A DNA stretch of 64,000 nt, from NCBI RefSeq assembly GCF_009389715.1, contig NC_052399.1, positions 9,860,585 to 9,924,584 of the forward strand, in the 5' to 3' direction. This document shows, piece by piece, positions 24,052 to 36,794 of this stretch (position 1 is its first letter; each line of letters begins with the position of its first letter). Source of the stretch: Phoenix dactylifera. Its lineage: Eukaryota > Streptophyta > Magnoliopsida > Arecales > Arecaceae. Under the pieces are notes generated by a model. That model did no database searches and had not been told where the DNA came from. It saw nothing but the letters and a program-made list of their open reading frames with translations. The position numbers and the translations under genes were made by a program.

Positions 24052-27000
24052 TTTGTTTTGTTTTCCTTTGCTTTGCTTTGATCAGTAAGGAGAAAGTTCG
24101 CACCTTTTTAAATAATGGTTTCGAATTTGTAAGAAAAATGACTCTTTGTTTCGTTATGGATTTGGGAAAATATTTTCTGACTTGCTGTTTCGTTTTATGA
24201 TACTTGATGTATTATGCACGGAGCTTTCTAAATTCTGTTATATTTGTGTTGGGTGAGATGCTGATAAGGTTTTGGGTATATTTTCTAGTTCGAGATGCAA
24301 GTTTTCTGCTGTGGGAATTCATGGAATATGGCATTTTGCTGTCACAATGGTTGGAATACTCTTCTTATTCGCACAAGACTGGATTCTTTTTTTATCAAAT
24401 TGTAGATGGAATTTGAGTTGGAATGCCAACTCATTGATTCATGTTGATGCCATAGGCTCATGGGATCATGGGCGATTGAACTTTATAGGATCCATCCATC
24501 TCATTTCTTGGATATACTGCATCCTGGTTTCTGTAAGTGTCAAATCTTCTTGTTATCCGTATGTATGAGAATGGTAAAGTTGTACAGGAAGATAGAATTT
24601 GATATTGATCGATAACTCTTAATGCAGAGACAGGGGTTTGGGTATTGGAAAATGAGATTCATTCGATTAGCTCCATGACTGGGCAATACGTTCCTGAAAT
24701 CCACCCCTAGACCTGGAAATCCAAGTAACTCGAAACAGGATCAACTACTTTGCTGTATTACAGTAATTCTAGTTGTCACAGGCTTTATGATTGCTACCTC
24801 TTTCTAAATCTAAATGTTAAATAGCATTATAGCAAGCTTGTTCCGATCTATTTGGCATGATGATTACTGTTTTGATAACAAATGGAGTTATCATTCTAAG
24901 CTTGCTAGTTAGTGTGGCAAAAATCGTACTGTGATGTCATATTAATGTTCAGATGTAGAAGATAGCATAAATTATAAAATATTTTGCAGCTAGTCGGAGA
25001 TGGACCATGTTCAAATTGGAAGTTAACGATTAAAAAAACTGTTTTATGCATGTTTAGTTTGAAAATTTTGTTAAGGTCTCAATTCTATCTATCAGGTAAA
25101 ATTGATTTTAATTCTATTTTATGTGGTAAACCATGCCCGTATGCATGCTTCGTTATATATTTGGTATCATTTAGGTTATTTCTACAATTTAGGTATTAGT
25201 TTAGGAGCAGATTGGTGGCAAACCCATGAAGAAGAATCATTTAATTGGATTTTTTGTGCATGTGTTACATAAGGTTACTTTGTAAAGTGCAAGCACTGAA
25301 ACTAAGCTTCAAATATCTCATCTTCAAGGAGGATTAATTCTTGATTGTTCAACTTCTTCCTCATTGAAACTTTCAGTGTATTTAGGCTCCTTTTGTTGAC
25401 TTCATGGGTCTAAGCTGAGCACATTATCAAATCACTGATTAGATGCATGGTGATATGGGAATGACTGACCTAATAATATGGGGATTGGTACTTGAGAATT
25501 GTTTCTCAGAATATTGAAGGAAATGGATTCAAAGAAAGTACATATTTATGTGCAGGATTATAGGGAAGATGAAGGTTGATATGATTCATTGTCTTCTTGA
25601 TGCCTCCATGCCGCCATGTTTGCGTGATTCATTGTCTTCTTGATGACTTCAAGTACACCAATTGGGTGGGTTGTTGGATGAATGCTCTCATAATCTATGC
25701 TCTCATAATCTTCTGAAGCTTGTTTTATGTAATTATGTCAAACACCATTTTGAATGAGTGCTATTTTGGAATGCCACACACATCCATTTATGTCAAAGTA
25801 TTTGACCTGCTTCTGTGGTCCCACCAGAGACAATGCTTCCAAAGGGTTGGAGATTAATGATCCATAATATTGAGACAAGTCTTTGACAACAAGTAGATCA
25901 CTGTAATCATAGTTTCATAGTACAGGTTGATTTAAGGCTTACATAGGAAGGAACATATTGAGGAGATTCCTATTATTGCTAGTTCAACTTAATGATATTG
26001 CCTCAGCAGTAAAGAACATCACACTATTTGTTCATACTTATAGTGATAGTAATGTGGCAATTCATCTTAAAGATTAATATTAGAAGAGTTAATTACTTGT
26101 CAGAATTTGTACCCTTTGAAACTTGATGTCCTCTGCATTCCTTGTAGAAGACAATGTCTAAAGTAATTATATAAGCTCGTTATGCCTGTTTTCCCTTCCC
26201 CAAGTTGTTGAGTCAAGCGATCTGCTTGTCAAATGCTTGACGGTCTTCAGCTTGTTAAATTTTACAAGATGACTTATATTAAAAACCTTATCTTCTCACT
26301 TTGGCTGGCGAATTTCCATGTTCACTCTGCACGTGTAGCACACTAACTCTAGTTTTGCTGCTGAATCTTTGAAACACACTGTCATTTCATTTCATTAGGT
26401 TTTTGTTACCATGAAAAGCCTTTTGTGAATAAAAACTTATTGAAATATTTTTAATTATTAATTGGTCTAACTGGACTGAGATTCTGAAACATGTGTTGCA
26501 GTTGTTTCTTTTGAGTAAGTATTCATTATGGCTGAAACCTACTGGGAATGACCCGACCATTTAAATCCAGCCATCTTACTGAATCACCCATCTGACTAGC
26601 TGCTGATTTCAATTGAAATATTTTGAACACTAGGAAAACCAAAGATTTAACCTTATGTTTTCCACTTCTAGCTACCTTGTTTGAATTTTCACCTTAGAAT
26701 GTGCGGGCTTTGAGTTGTCTCATCTTTCATATTAAATCTTCGCATCTGAACTTGTTCCCAGATGCCATTCTTTGTTGATCTTGTGGCTTTTACTGATTCT
26801 AAGACAGCATGAGTGGAAAATTATACTGAAATTATAGAGCACTTCTTGGTCAGAGAAGGGGCTTCTTGTGGACTTCTTCGAATTACAAATGAACTACATG
26901 ATTTCGAGTCAACAGTTGTGGGTATAAAGAAAAAGTTCACCTGCCATATCTCTGACACAGGTTTCTCTCTGAAGCTTGTGAGATCAGCAAAGTCAGCTGT

Positions 27001-27550
27001 CATCTTTTCTCCTCTGATAACTTCATTTCAGAGTCACGCATGTTAATGTATCAAAGGGGACATTTTTGTGATCCTTCATGATATTGTGGGCATTTAAGCC
27101 AAGCCTGTTCCTATTATTTTGCTCCACTTGATAGCGAGAATTATGATCTGCATAGTTCCCTCCATCCTTAAATTTTTTTGCTTCATTATGGTGGCCTCTG
27201 GGTTGATTCTCTGCTGCTTAACATTAAGGTTCATGAAATTTTTAGACCCCTATTACTGAAATATCTGTCGTGAAGCTAATTTGTCAAGTTAGCGTCATTC
27301 TAGTGCCATGAATGTGGGCATCAACACTGCTTGATGTTATTGGTCCATGGTTTATTTGTTTTGGAGAGTTCTGATATGACTGTTTTATTTTTACAAGAAA
27401 GTGTCCTGCTTGGACCATCAAGAAAATTGAAGACAAAGTGAACAAGGCTAAGCTGACACCCAGCCTCCCTGAACATAGCTTTGGCACCACCTGTGATCTG
27501 ATCTGAGATTGTTGTGAGTCATCTGTCGGTCATAATACTACTAAAATACT

Positions 27551-27554
<4 letters not shown>
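24052..27554. other. Intergenic DNA, no gene recognised
   Basis: 3.5 kb of moderate composition. Short local duplications occur: TGATTCATTGTCTTCTTGATG at about 25581 and 25626, and a CTCATAATC block near 25690. Chance frames at 24204-24568 and 26813-27046 do not resemble known proteins. It may hold decayed genes or retroelement pieces that I cannot identify. Confidence 0.5.

Positions 27555-27607
<53 letters not shown>
27555..27607 (+). repeat. (GA)26 microsatellite
   Basis: An uninterrupted GA dinucleotide run of about 53 bases. Confidence 0.97.
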
Positions 27608-27608
<1 letters not shown>

Positions 27609-28685
27609 CAAAAAAAGACAAACATACTACTCAAAGCCTAACACTTCTCAAAGTCATACATTGTTGATAGCTGCATCATGCTGATTCTTATTAGCTAATA
27701 TAATGGTTTAATGGGTTATAAAAGCAGATATAAATATTTTACAATTAAATGGATGCTCTTTTTTTTTTTGATACAGCATAGTAGGCAAGCCTGATTAAAT
27801 GGCGAATCATGTTACGGAAAGATAATGCATTTCATGAGCCATGTAAACCCACAAGCCCAGCATCAAATAACTGCATAATAAAGGTATTTTCATATGATTT
27901 ATAACACATGTAGCTCTCTAGTACTCATATTATAAGTGGATTTTAGAAGCATCAGATATTAATATAAGCATATTATACTTGATTTTTACAGAGGTAATAA
28001 TGAAATAATATCTGATAATGCTATCTAGGGTTCACAACATGTACATGATTGTTAATTAAAAATTTTGTCTTGTGCACATAAACACGGCGGAGATTTTAAA
28101 TAATAAAAGATTCATCATCACTTGAAGTACTGTTTTATTAAGGAATTCCAGTCACAATCACATGCAATGCTAGTAACATTTTCATGTAAAGCTTTTCTTT
28201 CGAACTAGTTGTACAACAATCAAATCTTTACACGCCACTGTACACATATAACGTACGACAACAAGTTGTTAAAGGGTGCAAGAATTGGATTTCTTGGAAG
28301 ATAAATGTGGGTGTGTCAAGTACCTTTCGTGTATAACCATACTCAGTTCATACTCCTTAGGTGATACCCAACAGGAAAAGAGCAGCATAAGCCAATGGTC
28401 ATGGATCGTGAATCTCCTTCATTAACGGCTGAGAGGGCCATTGCAAGGACGATCTCTTTCTGCTGCTGGAGGAGGCGGCCCCTGCAATGTCATATAATAA
28501 GAAGATCCAATTGGGTATTATTATGTTCCTTGATATCTTTCTAGGCCTACAAATAACTCAAGCAGCTTACTCGCAACTTGAGCTCGGCTCTGCAACAGCT
28601 CAGTTCGGGTTCGGCTCTGTCAGAAAATGAACCAAGCTTAGACAAATGCAGGTATGAAGATCTGAAACTTTTAATTTTCACCTAG
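27608..28685. other. Intergenic DNA
   Basis: AT-rich. A GC-rich patch at about 28375-28475 has a possible acceptor and short open frame on the minus strand but no partner exons. At 28570-28620 there is a GAGCTCGGCTCTG-type degenerate repeat. Nothing else recognised. Confidence 0.45.
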
Positions 28686-28689
28686 TTAA

Positions 28690-31100
28690 GTGCTTCACAT
28701 AGTTTGTGGAAATTTCTTGTACACAATTGATGTTAATAAAGTGATATATGGAGTTAAATGTTCCACTTGCACGCTCGAATATTTTGTGGTACGGTCTGAT
28801 ACCGAGGAGTTTATCGGCTTTTGTGGTTCAAATGTGATGCGTTCTCGTCGTCCAAGTTCGAATTTATCTTGGTACACAGTTAAATAAGTTTTGAATACAA
28901 TTAATATAGCTTGGCACACAGTTAAGCGACCCTAGCATACATTTTAGTCATATGAGCACACAGTTAAGTGACCCTAGCATACATCTTGGAACACAGTTAA
29001 TATAGCCTGACACACAGTTAAGTGGTATACAGTTTAGTAAGCCTGGCACATAGTTAAACAAGGTTTGAACACAGTTAACATCCCCATTCACTCGCCAATC
29101 ATCTCTATAAGCTGAAGTCCATGGTATATTGCTTATGTTTCCATGCACCCTGTCAATTTCCATCTCTCTATGATCCCATCTTCTTTGGCTATATCGTTTT
29201 CATGCAGCAAGATGAATACTTGTGTTCTCCCTCTTGCTATTGATGCAGGCAGCAAGCCACGGCCATCCATACCTTCACGGATCATAAATGTGATTGATGT
29301 GGATGTGTTCTCTGCAGATGTTCTTGTCTATACCGCTGGACTACACTTAAGAAGATTGCATTGGCCTTCTAACAAATTTTCTAGATAGGTGATAAAATTG
29401 GTTAAACAATTACTAAATTTTTAGATGAGAATCTGTTTAGCATGTACTGCGTACATAGTTAAATAAGTTTGAACTCAGTTAATATAGCATGGCACACAGT
29501 TAAGTCTTTTTGGCATACAGTTAAGTAAGCTTGGAACACACTTTATAGCCTGCCACACAGTTAAGTTTTACTGCACATAATTAAGCTTGGAACACACTTT
29601 ATATAGGTTGGCATATAGTTAAATAAGACTTGGAACATACTTTATATAGCATGGCACACAATTAAGTTTTTCTGGCACACAGTTAAGATAATGATTATAG
29701 GGGTCCGCGGCCCAGAGAAGAAGGGCTTAGAAAATCCAAAATTGATTTTCCAAAGTTCGGTAGAGGAGACCCATATGAGTGGCTAGACAAGGCGGATCAA
29801 TATTTTGATGTTTATGGCATTCCACGGGCTAATCGGGTGACCCTAGCAAGTTTCTACTTAGAGGGTAGGGCTAGCCGATGGTGGAGGTGGATCCGAGCTT
29901 TGTATGAGAAGGCTTGTAATACAGTTAATATAGCCTGACACACAGTTTATGTCCATAATATGTTATGCTAACTCACGTCTCAACAAGTACAAATTTTAAG
30001 TTTTTGTTTACCATGTACTTTGTAAGTACAATGATGTTAATGAAGTGATATATGGAGTTAACTGTTCCACCAACATGCTCGAATATTTTTCTGATACGGT
30101 CCGATGCTGAGCAGTTTTGCTGGACGTTGTGGCTCAATTATGATGCGTTTTTGTCTTTTTTGTTCGAATTTAGCTTGACACATAGTTAAACAAGGTTTGA
30201 ACACAGTTTATATAACCTAACACACAGTTAAGTCATCTTGGCACACAGTTAAATTACTCTGGTACATACGAACGATAACCTGACATACAATTATTAGAGC
30301 TTGGTACACAATTATCCTGGCATACAACAATGTTAACCCGGCACACAATATGGGTCTGGATGAATTTGTCTTCCTTGCAGAAATAAACCGGCACAAAAAT
30401 GTTAACCTGGTAGTTTTATTACGATAACCTGGCACACAATTATCTTGGATTGCAGCAAGATGAATATAAGTCACCTTGGCACACACGAATAATAACCTGG
30501 CACACAATTATTAGAGCTTGGTACACAGTTACCCTGGCACACAATTTGGGTCTAGATGAATATATATCTTCCTTGCAGGAATAAGCCGGCAAGGGAATAT
30601 TAACTTGGCAGTTTCATTATGATAACCTGGCACACAGTTATCTCGGATTGCATCAAGATGAATATAAGTCAGGTGGAAGGTGGCCACGAGCATGCAGACC
30701 TTCAGGGATCACAAATCTGCCTGATGTGGATGTGCAGTCTGCAGATGTTCTTGTCTATATCGCTGGTGTACACTTAAGAAGATTGCATTGGCTTTGTAAC
30801 AAATTTTCTATCTAGGTGTTCAAATTGGTTGAACAATTACTGAAGTTTCAGATGAGAATCACACAAGTTCTATCCATAATATGTTATGCTAACTCCCATC
30901 TCAACAAGTAATCATTTTATGTTTCTGTTTATAGAGTGATGAATGGAATTAACTCTTCCACCGGCACGATCGAATATGTTCTGGTACGGTCTGATACCGA
31001 GCTATTTTTTCAAATTTGTGGTTCATTTGAGATGTGTTCTTTTCGTCCATGTTCTAATTTAACTTGGTACACAGTTAAGTTAGCTTGGAATGCAGTTAGA
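28690..31100 (+). repeat. Field of degenerate ACACAGTTAAGT repeats with larger duplicated modules
   Basis: More than twenty variants of a unit close to TTGGCACACAGTTAAGT (spacing about 18-35 bases, in places alternating with ...TTAATATAGCC) are scattered through 2.4 kb. Interleaved are three copies of a ~155-base module (28731-28890, 30028-30190, 30924-31075), each with GAGTTAA.TGTTCCAC..(G/C)CA(C/T)GCTCGAATAT and GGT(C/T)(C/T)GATACCGAG-like strings. A different ~190-base module occurs twice (29240-29440, 30695-30865; both contain GCAGATGTTCTTGTCTATA). Copies differ substantially, so the field is old. A gag fragment sits inside. I do not recognise the family. Confidence 0.75.
29726..29919 (+). 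pseudogene. Ty3/Gypsy gag fragment captured in the repeat field
   Basis: A 64-codon open stretch reads KIDFPKFGRGDPYEWLDKAD then QYFDVYGI and, further on, ASFYLEGRASRWWRW. This is the retrotransposon gag pattern (F..DP..W....E/DQYF......, then A...L.G.A..WW). It has no start, is cut on both sides, and passes straight into the ACACAGTTAA-type repeats. No LTR or pol lies next to it. Confidence 0.8.
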
Positions 31101-31227
31101 GATAATATTATATGGATTCTGTCATTGATCTGGTTTCGCATTGCTGGTACATAACCTGCAAAGACTGATTTTTTGTTATTTTTCCAGATATCCTAAAGCC
31201 TGATGTTTCTATCTTACACCTTTCCAG

Positions 31228-32938
31228 ATTTTGTAATGTAAAGACATCACGCACTACCCCTCCACCAGATCCAAATGAACCCTCCAATGTTACTGAAGCA
31301 ATTGCCTTATGGGGTTTGGATTATGGGGTGATCACTAGCGTCCACCACGATGACTTGCCTGGTCAAGGAAGTGGACATTTTGCTGAAACAGTGCACAAGT
31401 TAAAGTCTCTGAAACCAAACATGCTAATAGAAGCACTTGGTATGAGCCATTTTTTTTTATCCTTGTTATTTAGAGGACAACCATTTTTCATAAGCTTAAG
31501 TCAATGCCTTCCTATTAATATCCACAAGAATGGGTATCTTAATAGACAACTAAATTACATCTAGGATGTGAATGTATTGGGTTGTATACACGATCACATT
31601 CATTCTCTATCTTTTCTGATAATGTTGAGTCACATTACTGACTTATCTGACCTCCATAGTTTCATGCTCTTGCAATTGTTTTGGTACATCAGTGATGGGA
31701 GGAGAGGAAGAGAAAGAGAGCAGAACTATTTTTTTTTCATGCATACAAAAATTCCTGCCATGCTGCAATGCACTTGAGAAAAAAAAATCCCTGTGCTGTT
31801 GATTGCCTCTTCTTCTAGAAAATAGCTGTGGACGTATGTTTTTGTGAGTCATGTAAATGTGCTGTTCCTGTGAACTGGGTTTTGCCTCAGTGGTAGCACC
31901 CTTCTGCTCAAGAGGCAGAGGATCCAGGTTTAAATCTTGGGTGGTGCATATTCAAGGTCTGAGCCTGGGTAATTAAATTCAGGTTGGGATTCCCTCCCTT
32001 TCCCTCAAATAAAGGGGGAAAAAAGGGAAAACCTGCTGTTCCTTTACAATCTTCAAATACTTGATGCTTTATCCCATTCTTTGTCAACTGATTATATGTT
32101 CCGCTCATTTTCTAGATGCAAAATGAAAACCACATTGTACTGTAGTTTTGTTTTAAGATTTATAACCGCTCTTTGAATTCCTGCATTCTTAATTTCTAAT
32201 TAATGTTCATGCACTTCCCGATTTTTGAGGAGACTCCAGCTGTGTGGAGAGAGTTGCAAAATCTGGATTAGATGTTTTCGCTCACAACATTGAGACAGTT
32301 GAAGAGCTGCAGAGCATGGTGTAAGATCATCGTGCTAACCTCAAGCAGTCAATTGATGTCCTTAAAATGGCAAAAGAATATGCTCCTCCTGGCACTCTAA
32401 CAAAGACCTCGATAATGTTGGGTTGTGGAGAAAGTGAGGGCAGCTGGAGTTGTTGTTATGACTTTTGATCAGTACACGAGACCATCAAAGCATCATATGC
32501 CAGTCTCTGAATATGTTACACCAGGAGCATTTGACGGGTACCGATCTCTTGGGATGGAAATGGTGTGCTCTCTTGGATATTATAATTTGCATGCTTAATG
32601 ATCAAAAAGTCATTTTGTTGAGTTCAAACAAGATTATTAACTATGTAATGTTTAGGCCACTTTTGTTCAACTTCCACATATATTTTATGGAGATTGGATT
32701 AGAGACTATAAAAATGCACATTTCAGGCTCAATTGCTTGCATACTTTCAAATACATTAGCACACTTATCAGACATAAAATTGAGGCATAAATGCACATGC
32801 TTCTCTTGCAGGGCTTCCGATACGTTGCATCAGGTTCTATGGTCCGATCCTCGTATAGAGCAGGTGCATTTTTATATCAAGTCAATGATTGATGCTGACC
32901 GAGCAAAGGCTCCTACCACTCTACAACCAGGGTCTTAA
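31228..32938 (+). pseudogene. LIP1: Lipoyl synthase pseudogene (mitochondrial LIP1 type)
   Basis: Lipoyl synthase is a radical-SAM enzyme that inserts sulfur into octanoyl groups to make lipoate. Three exon remnants survive: 31228-31439 ([10 protein letters not shown]...[17 protein letters not shown]), 32215-32562 and 32812-32938 (GFRYVASGSMVRSSYRAG). Breaks: everything before exon 31228, with the first two cysteines of the radical-SAM CX3CX2C motif, is missing and replaced by the repeat field; the acceptor before 32215 is AC instead of AG; TGA at 32226-32228 and TAA at 32322-32324 stop the frame; about 30 bases encoding the segment after GCGE are deleted near 32431; one base is inserted in the T-run near 32870. 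Retained introns show that it derives from genomic duplication, not an mRNA copy. An intron holds a SINE. Confidence 0.93.
31870..32033 (+). mobile_element. tRNA-derived SINE with 10-bp target duplication
   Basis: TTGCCTCAGTGGTAGCA (31881-31897) matches a pol III A box and AGGTTTAAATCTT (about 31926) a B box. The body ends in a purine/A-rich tail AAAGGGGGAAAAAAGGG. TGCTGTTCCT flanks it on both sides (31860-31869 and 32034-32043). Total 164 bp. It lies in the intron of the lipoyl synthase pseudogene. Confidence 0.85.
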
Positions 32939-33715
32939 GCTATAAAAGTTCTTTACAGGCCACTCTCCATAATCATAGTAATCATGTTCGTTTTTTTGAT
33001 CCATATTCTAGCTTGATTTGAGTCATTCTCAGCTTTTTTGCTGCATCGCGTCATTAACAGATGCTGCTCTTGTGTGCACTCGGCTTAGTTTGTAACTTCT
33101 GCTGTTGGTTATAAAGCAGGGATTATACACCTAATTTGTTTCATGCTGGACAACTATTTTTCAGCTCCTATCCTGTTACTCTGCACCGGAGATTCTTCCA
33201 GTCTTTTCCAGAGGTAGTTCGCTTTAAGTATCAGCTCCTTGATTATTAAATACCAGCTTCTATACGATTTCTTGGTATGCTACATTGGAATATCTTTTGG
33301 GGACACAGTGTTGAAGATCAGTGTGATGTGGGAATATCTTTTTGGTGCATGTATTTGTGTCTTTTCTTTTTAATTTATGTATGTGAGAGTCCTACATGCA
33401 ATAATTATACTGAATAATATACTTTTATGTAATTTTATAAGCAAGAGGGGTTTATAAGTCTTTTTTTGGTACAAGGGTTTATAGGTCCTTTCAAAGTTTG
33501 AATTTTGAACTGGACTCAGTATTTACTTGTTTTTCTTCCTTGCGATCCAATCTGCTCTAACATTTCCATTGACCCTCATAGGATTGGTGAAAGAAGCATC
33601 ACTGTTGTGGTGGTTTTTTATTAGCATTCACAGCCATGCATTTTTCAGGTTGGTGGAATACTTTTCAAGTGCTTTTTTTTTTTGTGGGGGATTACAAATA
33701 CTCTTCCAGTGCTTT
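32939..33715. other. 3' flank of the lipoyl synthase pseudogene
   Basis: Unique-looking AT-rich sequence, probably the former 3' untranslated region. No other feature seen before the hAT target site. Confidence 0.5.
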
Positions 33716-33769
33716 GATGCGCCTAGAGATGGGCACTGGGCCGGGCCGCCCACGGCCCGGCACGGCACG

Positions 33770-34045
33770 GCACGAAGCGGGCCGTGCCTGGCACGGCCCG
33801 CCAGCTACAGTGTCGGGCCGTGCCTGGCACGGCCCCTTTGAGAGGGCCGTGCTGGGCTAGAGGGTCCTGGCCAGCGGGCCGTGCCTGGCACGGCCCGCTT
33901 CGGGCCTGGGCCGGCACGGCCCGGTCTAGGCCCGCGGGCCAAGCACGGCACGGCCCGCGGGCCAGCACGGCACGGCCCATAAGGGCCTGGGCCGGGCTGG
34001 CACGCGGGCCTGGCATGGTCCGGGCCTGGGCCCGGCTCGGCCCGA
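33770..34045. repeat. Left subterminal GC-rich palindromic repeats of the hAT element
   Basis: Copies of the palindrome GCCGTGCCTGGCACGGC (three full, several degraded) lie in very GC-rich DNA between the left TIR and the 3' end of the transposase gene. Subterminal repeats in hAT elements are usual transposase binding sites. Confidence 0.85.
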
Positions 34046-34375
34046 TAAAAATTAATGCTTCATAAATTTTTTTAATAAATTAATAAATATTGAACACTAA
34101 GAATTTATGATTTATGAATATAAAGCCACCTTAATGGTGGGGGGTTTGGCATAGACCCCTACCAGTTTATTAATTTAAATCAAAATGGTATATGAAGGGA
34201 GGTTTGGACCTTGGTCTGACCTCTAGAATACAATAAGAAACTAAGAAAGGGCCGAGGTTTGGACCTTGGTCTGACCTCCAGAATACAATAAAAATGTACA
34301 ATTATAAAAAATTAAGAAATCTTACTAATCATCAGTGATTCAGTGAATCAGTATTCACTCTTCAGTCTTCAGTCT

Positions 34376-36400
34376 TCAGTCTTCAGTAGTGTTTGTATCA
34401 TCATCATCAGAGGATGTTGTATTATGTCCACCTTTATCTTGAAGTCTTGCCTCAGCATCCAGCCAATCCTTGAAGCAGAGAAGCATCTCCACCGTTTCGC
34501 CCGTCATCCTACTTTTCTTTTCGTCAAGAACACGCCGACCTGCACTAAAAGCGGATTCCGATGCTACCGTGGACATCGGCACAGCTAAAATATCGCGTGC
34601 AATTGCAGACATAACAGGATATTGATTTCTAACACTCTTCCACCAAGATAATACATCTAGATTCTCTATTTGATTTTCATCATATGCAGAATGAAGATCA
34701 TTTCGTAAATAAAATTCTAGTTCACTACTTAAAGATGAAGAAGATGAAGAGGAACTTGAAGCATGTGTGTGTCTTCTCTGTGCAATGAATGAAAAAATAG
34801 ATGACGAACGAGAACTACTAGAAGGAGAAATAGAGGTTTGTATTTGTGTTCTAGATCCACGAATTTTTTCATCATATATAGCATAAATATCATAAAGAAG
34901 TTTTTTTACCTCATCTTTAGCAGATTCAGCATCTTGATTCATATTTTCAGAGTATGCATCAAGTAAAATTAGCACGCCATTTAAAATAACTCTAGGATCA
35001 AATACAGCAGCTAAGTTATGCATAGGACATATCCTGTCCCAATACTCATTCCATTTAGATTCCATTAGGTCAATAATAGGCATTAAAACATCATCATATC
35101 TATGTTCTGCAAATTTTTGACTAATTATATATGCTTGTTGTAAAAATGAACATGAAGTAGGGTAATAAATACCAGAAAGAACATTGGTAGCATTATAAAA
35201 ACTAAGCAAAAAATCTTCCAAAATTTTTCCTTTATTCCAATCAGTTTCAGTCAATGTAAATCCTAATCCACGATCATTAATATATGCACTTAATAAATTT
35301 TTATATGGGTATGCATCATGTATCATGCTATATGTGGAGTTCCAACGAGTAATGACATCAAGTTTAAATTTTTTAAAACGTTTACCATGATTTATGCATA
35401 ATTCCTTAAATTCTTGAAGTCTTGATCTAGAAACATGAATAAAAGAAACTGCATTTCTAATTTTTGAAATCACATCTTGAATCATGCCCATGCCAGCTTG
35501 AACAGAAAGATTTAAGATATGACATGCACATCTAATATGCAGTAAATTTCCATCTAATATGGGATGCAATGAGTCTTTTAATAATACAACAGCAGAATTA
35601 TTATTAGATGCATTATCAAAAGTAATAGACATAATTTTATCATTAATATTATATGAACATGCAGTTTGTTAAATTATATTTGAAATTTGTTGCCCAGAAT
35701 GTGGAAAATCAAAAGCACGAAAAGCAAGAATACGTTTATTTAATTGCCAATCATTATCAATATAATGAGCAGTAATGGCAATAAAACAATTACTACCTAC
35801 AGATGCTGACCAAATATCAGAAGTTAATGAAATTTTTACATTTAAAGTAGAAAGTGTTTCAATTAAATTTTGTTTCATTGCTAAAAAATTGGTCATAGCT
35901 ACTCTTCTAAATGTACGCCTACTAGTTCTTTTGTAAGCAGGCTGTAGGTTTAATTGAACATATTCTTCAAAATTAAAAGATTCACATAAACTAAAAGGTA
36001 ATTCATCCTTAACTATCCATTTTACAAGTGTTTTTCTTTGATTTTCATGATTATATGCAAAATTACCTACAAGTAATCCCCCTTGTATATTAAGGGTACT
36101 TTGAGTTTGAGCATGAGAATCATGCATCCTATGACTCTCTTGATGTCTTTTTAAATGCCCTGTTCCTCCACTACTACTACAACTATAAAGTTTGGCACAT
36201 TTTTTACATTTAGCTTTCCAGACTCCCTCAACCATAACTCTATCAAATTCATTCCATACAGTACTAGTCCTCTTACGAGAAGAGGTTTGACCTTCACTCG
36301 GTTCACCAGTTCTAGAGGAACTAGGAACAGGGGGTTGGGGATTAGTTTCTTCTCCCTCAGAAACAGGAATGCCAAACTGACTTTCCTCAAAAGATGACAT
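34376..36400 (-). pseudogene. hAT transposase with BED zinc finger, one nonsense codon
   Basis: DDE-type (RNase H-fold) transposase that would cut and rejoin the element. The minus-strand frame runs from ATG 36400 for 243 codons, meets TAA at 35669-35671, and continues in the same frame to 34376, about 674 codons in all. The N-terminal third has a BED zinc finger (about residues 48-95: VWNEFDRV, W.AKCKKCAKLY, then HLKRHQESH). The middle keeps the catalytic-core context (SLTSDIWSA, FDNASNN, HIRCACHILNLSVQ). The C-terminal dimerisation region reads PMSTVASESAFSAGRRVLDE. It ends with a poly-Asp tail. The intact surroundings suggest the stop is recent. A suppressed or internally initiated product starting at 35632 (418 codons) would lack the DNA-binding finger. 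Confidence 0.93.
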
Positions 36401-36794
36401 ATCTATGATTAATTCAAAAAATAAAAACTAACCGCAAGGAGGAATTGAGTAGAGGGTCGGAGGGCAGAGGCAGAGCCGAGATTCCGAGCTTCCTCTTGTG
36501 CTCTCAACAGAAGCGACCTTTTCTTCTCAACAGGAACCTCCTCTTGTGTAGCACTTGAACAAACTAAAAATTAAATTGCTAGAAGAGCACTTTAGAAGAG
36601 AGAAATAATAGCAGTAGAGAAGGAGAGAATGAGAGGTTTGGTGTGGTGAGAATGAGGGAGGAATGGGCTATTTATAGAAGCCCAAAAATTTTTTTTTCCA
36701 AAATACTCCTAAATTCAGCCGTTATTGGACTGTTGGAAGGGGTAAAAGGGTCATTTTCACGAAAATAGCCGTTGGAAACGGCTATTTTCCTCCC

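Noticed and set aside
23596-24103. Three minus-strand frames antisense to the uL23 gene
   Set aside because: Shadows caused by the high GC content of the true gene.
27555-27607. Regulatory GAGA element of a nearby gene
   Set aside because: No gene start is recognised within several kilobases, so it is listed only as a microsatellite.
28375-28475. Possible last exon on the minus strand (GRLLQQQKEIVLAMALSAVN after a possible acceptor)
   Set aside because: No partner exons were found on either side and the peptide is not recognised.
33527-34065. Frames with repeated PGTAR/RAWHGP-like peptides
   Set aside because: They come from the GC-rich palindromic subterminal repeats of the hAT element; the same holds for 36672-37194.
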